Below, piece by piece: positions 13,117-14,759 of a stretch of DNA of 14,759 nt (its first letter is position 1; each line of letters starts with the position of its first letter). The notes beneath the pieces are model-generated. The model had not been told where the DNA came from. It was given only the letters and a program-made list of their open reading frames with translations, and searched no databases. A program made the translations under genes and the position numbers. This DNA is from CAZJNX01 sp964547415 (GTDB lineage: Bacteria; Pseudomonadota; Alphaproteobacteria; Rhizobiales; Amorphaceae), in contig CAZJNX010000120.1 of NCBI GenBank assembly GCA_964547415.1, forward strand, positions 1 through 14,759. Reading direction: 5' to 3'.

Positions 13117-13890
13117 ATGGACGTCAGCATCCCCCGTCCGGCGCCGCGGCGCGCGCCGCCTGCCGTCGGCGCCGCCGTCGGCGTGCCCGTGACCTTCGTG
13201 GCCGACGCCTTCATCCCCTGGAACTGGGTCCAGATCCCCGAACCACCCGCCGTCGGCCCGACCGGCGGCCCGATCGTCGCGGGCGCGGGGACCATGCTGG
13301 ACGTCTTCGTCCACGGCGACGGGCGTATGCCCGTCAGCCGGCCCGCCGACATTCGCGGTCGCTACCGCACCTACGGCATCGCCGAGGTGAACCTCGTGGA
13401 GCGTCCGGGCGAGCGCTTCACGACGGCGGCGCGGAACCAGACGTCGAAGAGCGAGCTGCGCCTCGCCACCGGCCGCGTCCTCCACACCCAGACCGGCCGC
13501 GGACCGCTCTCCTCCACCATCGCGGCCCGGCGCACCGGCCCGACGACTGTCCGCATCGCCATGACTGTCGGCGGCTCGGTGCCCGCGAGCGTGGCGGGGC
13601 CGCAGCCCGCGATCGACTTCCACTACGAGGTGGACCTCGCCTACGACCCGGCGAACAACCGCGTGAGCTTCGTGGTGAACGCCCGCCACGACGGCTTTCC
13701 GGGCCACGAGTGCTTCATCGTCGCGGGCGGGCGCACCCGCTTCAACCGGCATTACCTGCCAGCCTTCTTCTCCCGCCCGAGCCCGGGGACGGCGCGCCCC
13801 TCCATCGCCCAGTCCCTGCAGGGCGCGGCGGCCCTCGGCGGCACCTTCGCGCGGCAGACCTGGCGGCGGTCGGGCAGCTTCACCCCGTGA
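13117..13890 (+). CDS. Unassigned 257-residue protein with HDGFPGHE motif (possibly DUF3238-like)
   Basis: I do not recognise this protein with certainty. After a Pro/Ala-rich N-terminus of about 25 residues comes AFIPWNWVQIPEP (31-43), then DVFVHGDGR (62-70), a polar beta-rich middle, FHYEVDLAYDP (168-178), and VVNARHDGFPGHECFIV (186-202). The block beginning FIPW, the HGDGR element and the HDGFP motif recall DUF3238-type proteins of unknown function, from memory only. It has no signal peptide or membrane helix and looks mainly beta-stranded. The ATG at 13117 is supported by GCGGAGA eight bases upstream; the frame upstream of it is unlike protein. It converges on recG with a 25-base gap. It lies near the T6SS module but is separated from it by the permease gene and is on the other strand, so a role in secretion is speculative. 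Confidence 0.72.
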   Translation: MDVSIPRPAPRRAPPAVGAAVGVPVTFVADAFIPWNWVQIPEPPAVGPTGGPIVAGAGTMLDVFVHGDGRMPVSRPADIRGRYRTYGIAEVNLVERPGERFTTAARNQTSKSELRLATGRVLHTQTGRGPLSSTIAARRTGPTTVRIAMTVGGSVPASVAGPQPAIDFHYEVDLAYDPANNRVSFVVNARHDGFPGHECFIVAGGRTRFNRHYLPAFFSRPSPGTARPSIAQSLQGAAALGGTFARQTWRRSGSFTP

Positions 13891-13899
13891 GGGCGCGGT

Positions 13900-13911
13900 C
13901 CGCCGCGGCGG
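13900..13911. terminator. Palindrome between convergent genes
   Basis: CCGCCGCGGCGG is a perfect 12-base palindrome in the 25-base gap between the unassigned gene (+) and recG (-). Its position suits a bidirectional terminator, but it lacks T-tracts and such palindromes are frequent in this composition. Confidence 0.22.
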
Positions 13912-13915
13912 CCGG

Positions 13916-14758
13916 TCAGCCCGCGGCGAGGAGGCGGATCGCCTCCCGCCGCTCGAACAGGCGCAGGAGGCAGCGCAGCGCGCGCCCGCGCTCGGTCGAC
14001 AGGTCCGGGTCGCGGGCGAGGACGAGGCGCGCGTCGTCCCGCGCCATCTCCACGAGGTCGCCGTGGACGTCGAGGTCGGCGAGGCGCAGGTGGGCCGCCC
14101 CCGACTGGCGGGTGCCGAGGATCTCCCCCTCGCCGCGCAGCTTCAGGTCCTCTTCGGCGATGCGGAAGCCGTCGTTCGTCTCGCGCATGATGGCAAGGCG
14201 CGCCTTCGCCGTCTCGCCCAGCGGCGGGCGGTACACGAGGAGGCACACGGACGGCTTGTCGCCGCGGCCGACCCGCCCGCGCAGCTGGTGGAGCTGGGCG
14301 AGGCCGAAGCGCTCGGCGTGCTCGATCACCATGATGGTGGCGTCCGGCACGTCCACCCCGACCTCCACCACCGTGGTGGCGACGAGCGCCTTCGTCCGGC
14401 CCGCCCGGAAGGCCTCCATTACCTCCTCGCGCGCCTCGATGGGCATCTTGCCGTGCATCAGGCCGACGGGGACGCCGAGCGCCTTCTCCAGCTCGCCGTG
14501 CCGCTCGGTGGCGGCGGCGACGTCGAGGGCCTCGCTCTCCTCCACGAGCGGGCAGATCCAGTAGGCCTTCTCGCCCCGCTGCAGCGCCGCCGACAGGCGC
14601 TCCAGGATCCGCGGCAGCTGCCCCTGCGAGATGATGCGCGTGTCGATGGGCGCGCGGCCCGCGGGCTTCTCGGTGAGCTGCGAGACGTCCATGTCGCCGA
14701 GCTGGGAGAGGACGAGCGTGCGCGGGATCGGCGTCGCCGTCATGACGAGGAGGTCGGC
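13916..14758 (-). CDS. recG: ATP-dependent DNA helicase RecG, C-terminal part (5' end outside window)
   Basis: RecG is a branch-migrating helicase that remodels stalled replication forks and Holliday junctions. The frame is open to the right edge, so the N-terminal wedge domain and the Walker motifs are off-window; about 280 C-terminal residues are visible. They begin ADLLVMTATPIPRTL (helicase motif III region), then give ALVATTVVEVGVDVPDA (motif V) and QLHQLRGRVGRG (motif VI). These are followed by the RecG-specific translocation region FRIAEEDLKLRGEGEILGTRQSG. The protein ends RREAIRLLAAG. These motifs distinguish it from Mfd and PriA. No disruption is visible. It runs convergent with the unassigned gene at 13117-13890. 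Confidence 0.96.
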   Translation of the reverse strand, partial: ADLLVMTATPIPRTLVLSQLGDMDVSQLTEKPAGRAPIDTRIISQGQLPRILERLSAALQRGEKAYWICPLVEESEALDVAAATERHGELEKALGVPVGLMHGKMPIEAREEVMEAFRAGRTKALVATTVVEVGVDVPDATIMVIEHAERFGLAQLHQLRGRVGRGDKPSVCLLVYRPPLGETAKARLAIMRETNDGFRIAEEDLKLRGEGEILGTRQSGAAHLRLADLDVHGDLVEMARDDARLVLARDPDLSTERGRALRCLLRLFERREAIRLLAAG

Positions 14759-14759
14759 C

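Noticed and set aside
11301..13352. N-terminal extension of the vgrG frame to 13352
   Set aside because: The added 684 codons run antisense through the permease gene, with charged low-complexity translation. VgrG homology starts at the ATG at 11300.

Overview
The window is very GC-rich, with almost every third codon position G or C. The gene content points to an alphaproteobacterium. The clues are a DUF1194 secreted VWA-type protein (a family known mainly from alphaproteobacteria), a purB of the type carrying the GSSAMPHKRNP signature, a DUF427 protein and recG. No rRNA, tRNA, integrase, transposase or CRISPR array was seen. Genus cannot be assigned from the sequence alone.

Layout, left to right. 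(1) The 3' end of purB (+) is followed closely by a DUF427 gene (+). (2) A convergent, secreted DUF1194 gene (-) follows, with its own candidate promoter. (3) A tightly packed minus-strand operon, 11300 down to 2344, is the most distinctive part of the window. It is a type VI secretion (T6SS) spike and cargo-loading module read in the order vgrG, DUF2169/pentapeptide fusion, long pentapeptide-repeat protein, DUF3540, and DUF4150 (PAAR-like). Two junctions are ATGA overlaps and one is a 9-base gap, so the proteins are probably made together. (4) A divergent AzgA-type NCS2 purine permease (+) has a sequence resembling a sigma-54 promoter upstream. (5) An unassigned 257-aa protein (+) carries a HDGFPGHE motif. 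(6) The 3' end of recG (-) runs off the right edge.

How the genes may work together: VgrG forms the needle spike and the PAAR-like DUF4150 protein is the likely tip. DUF2169, DUF3540 and the pentapeptide proteins are accessory or adaptor-type proteins that, in known clusters, accompany a VgrG/PAAR pair and its effector. No T6SS sheath, baseplate or ClpV genes are present, so this is an orphan vgrG island inserted between housekeeping genes. No gene in it is a recognisable toxin, and the DUF4150 protein has no toxin domain fused to it. The most likely place for an undescribed payload is the roughly 410-residue unassigned C-terminal half of VgrG. It follows a glycine-rich hinge, includes two hydrophobic segments and overlaps a local GC drop. 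The two overlapping pentapeptide genes, one with about 103 repeats in constant register, are the other unusual element.
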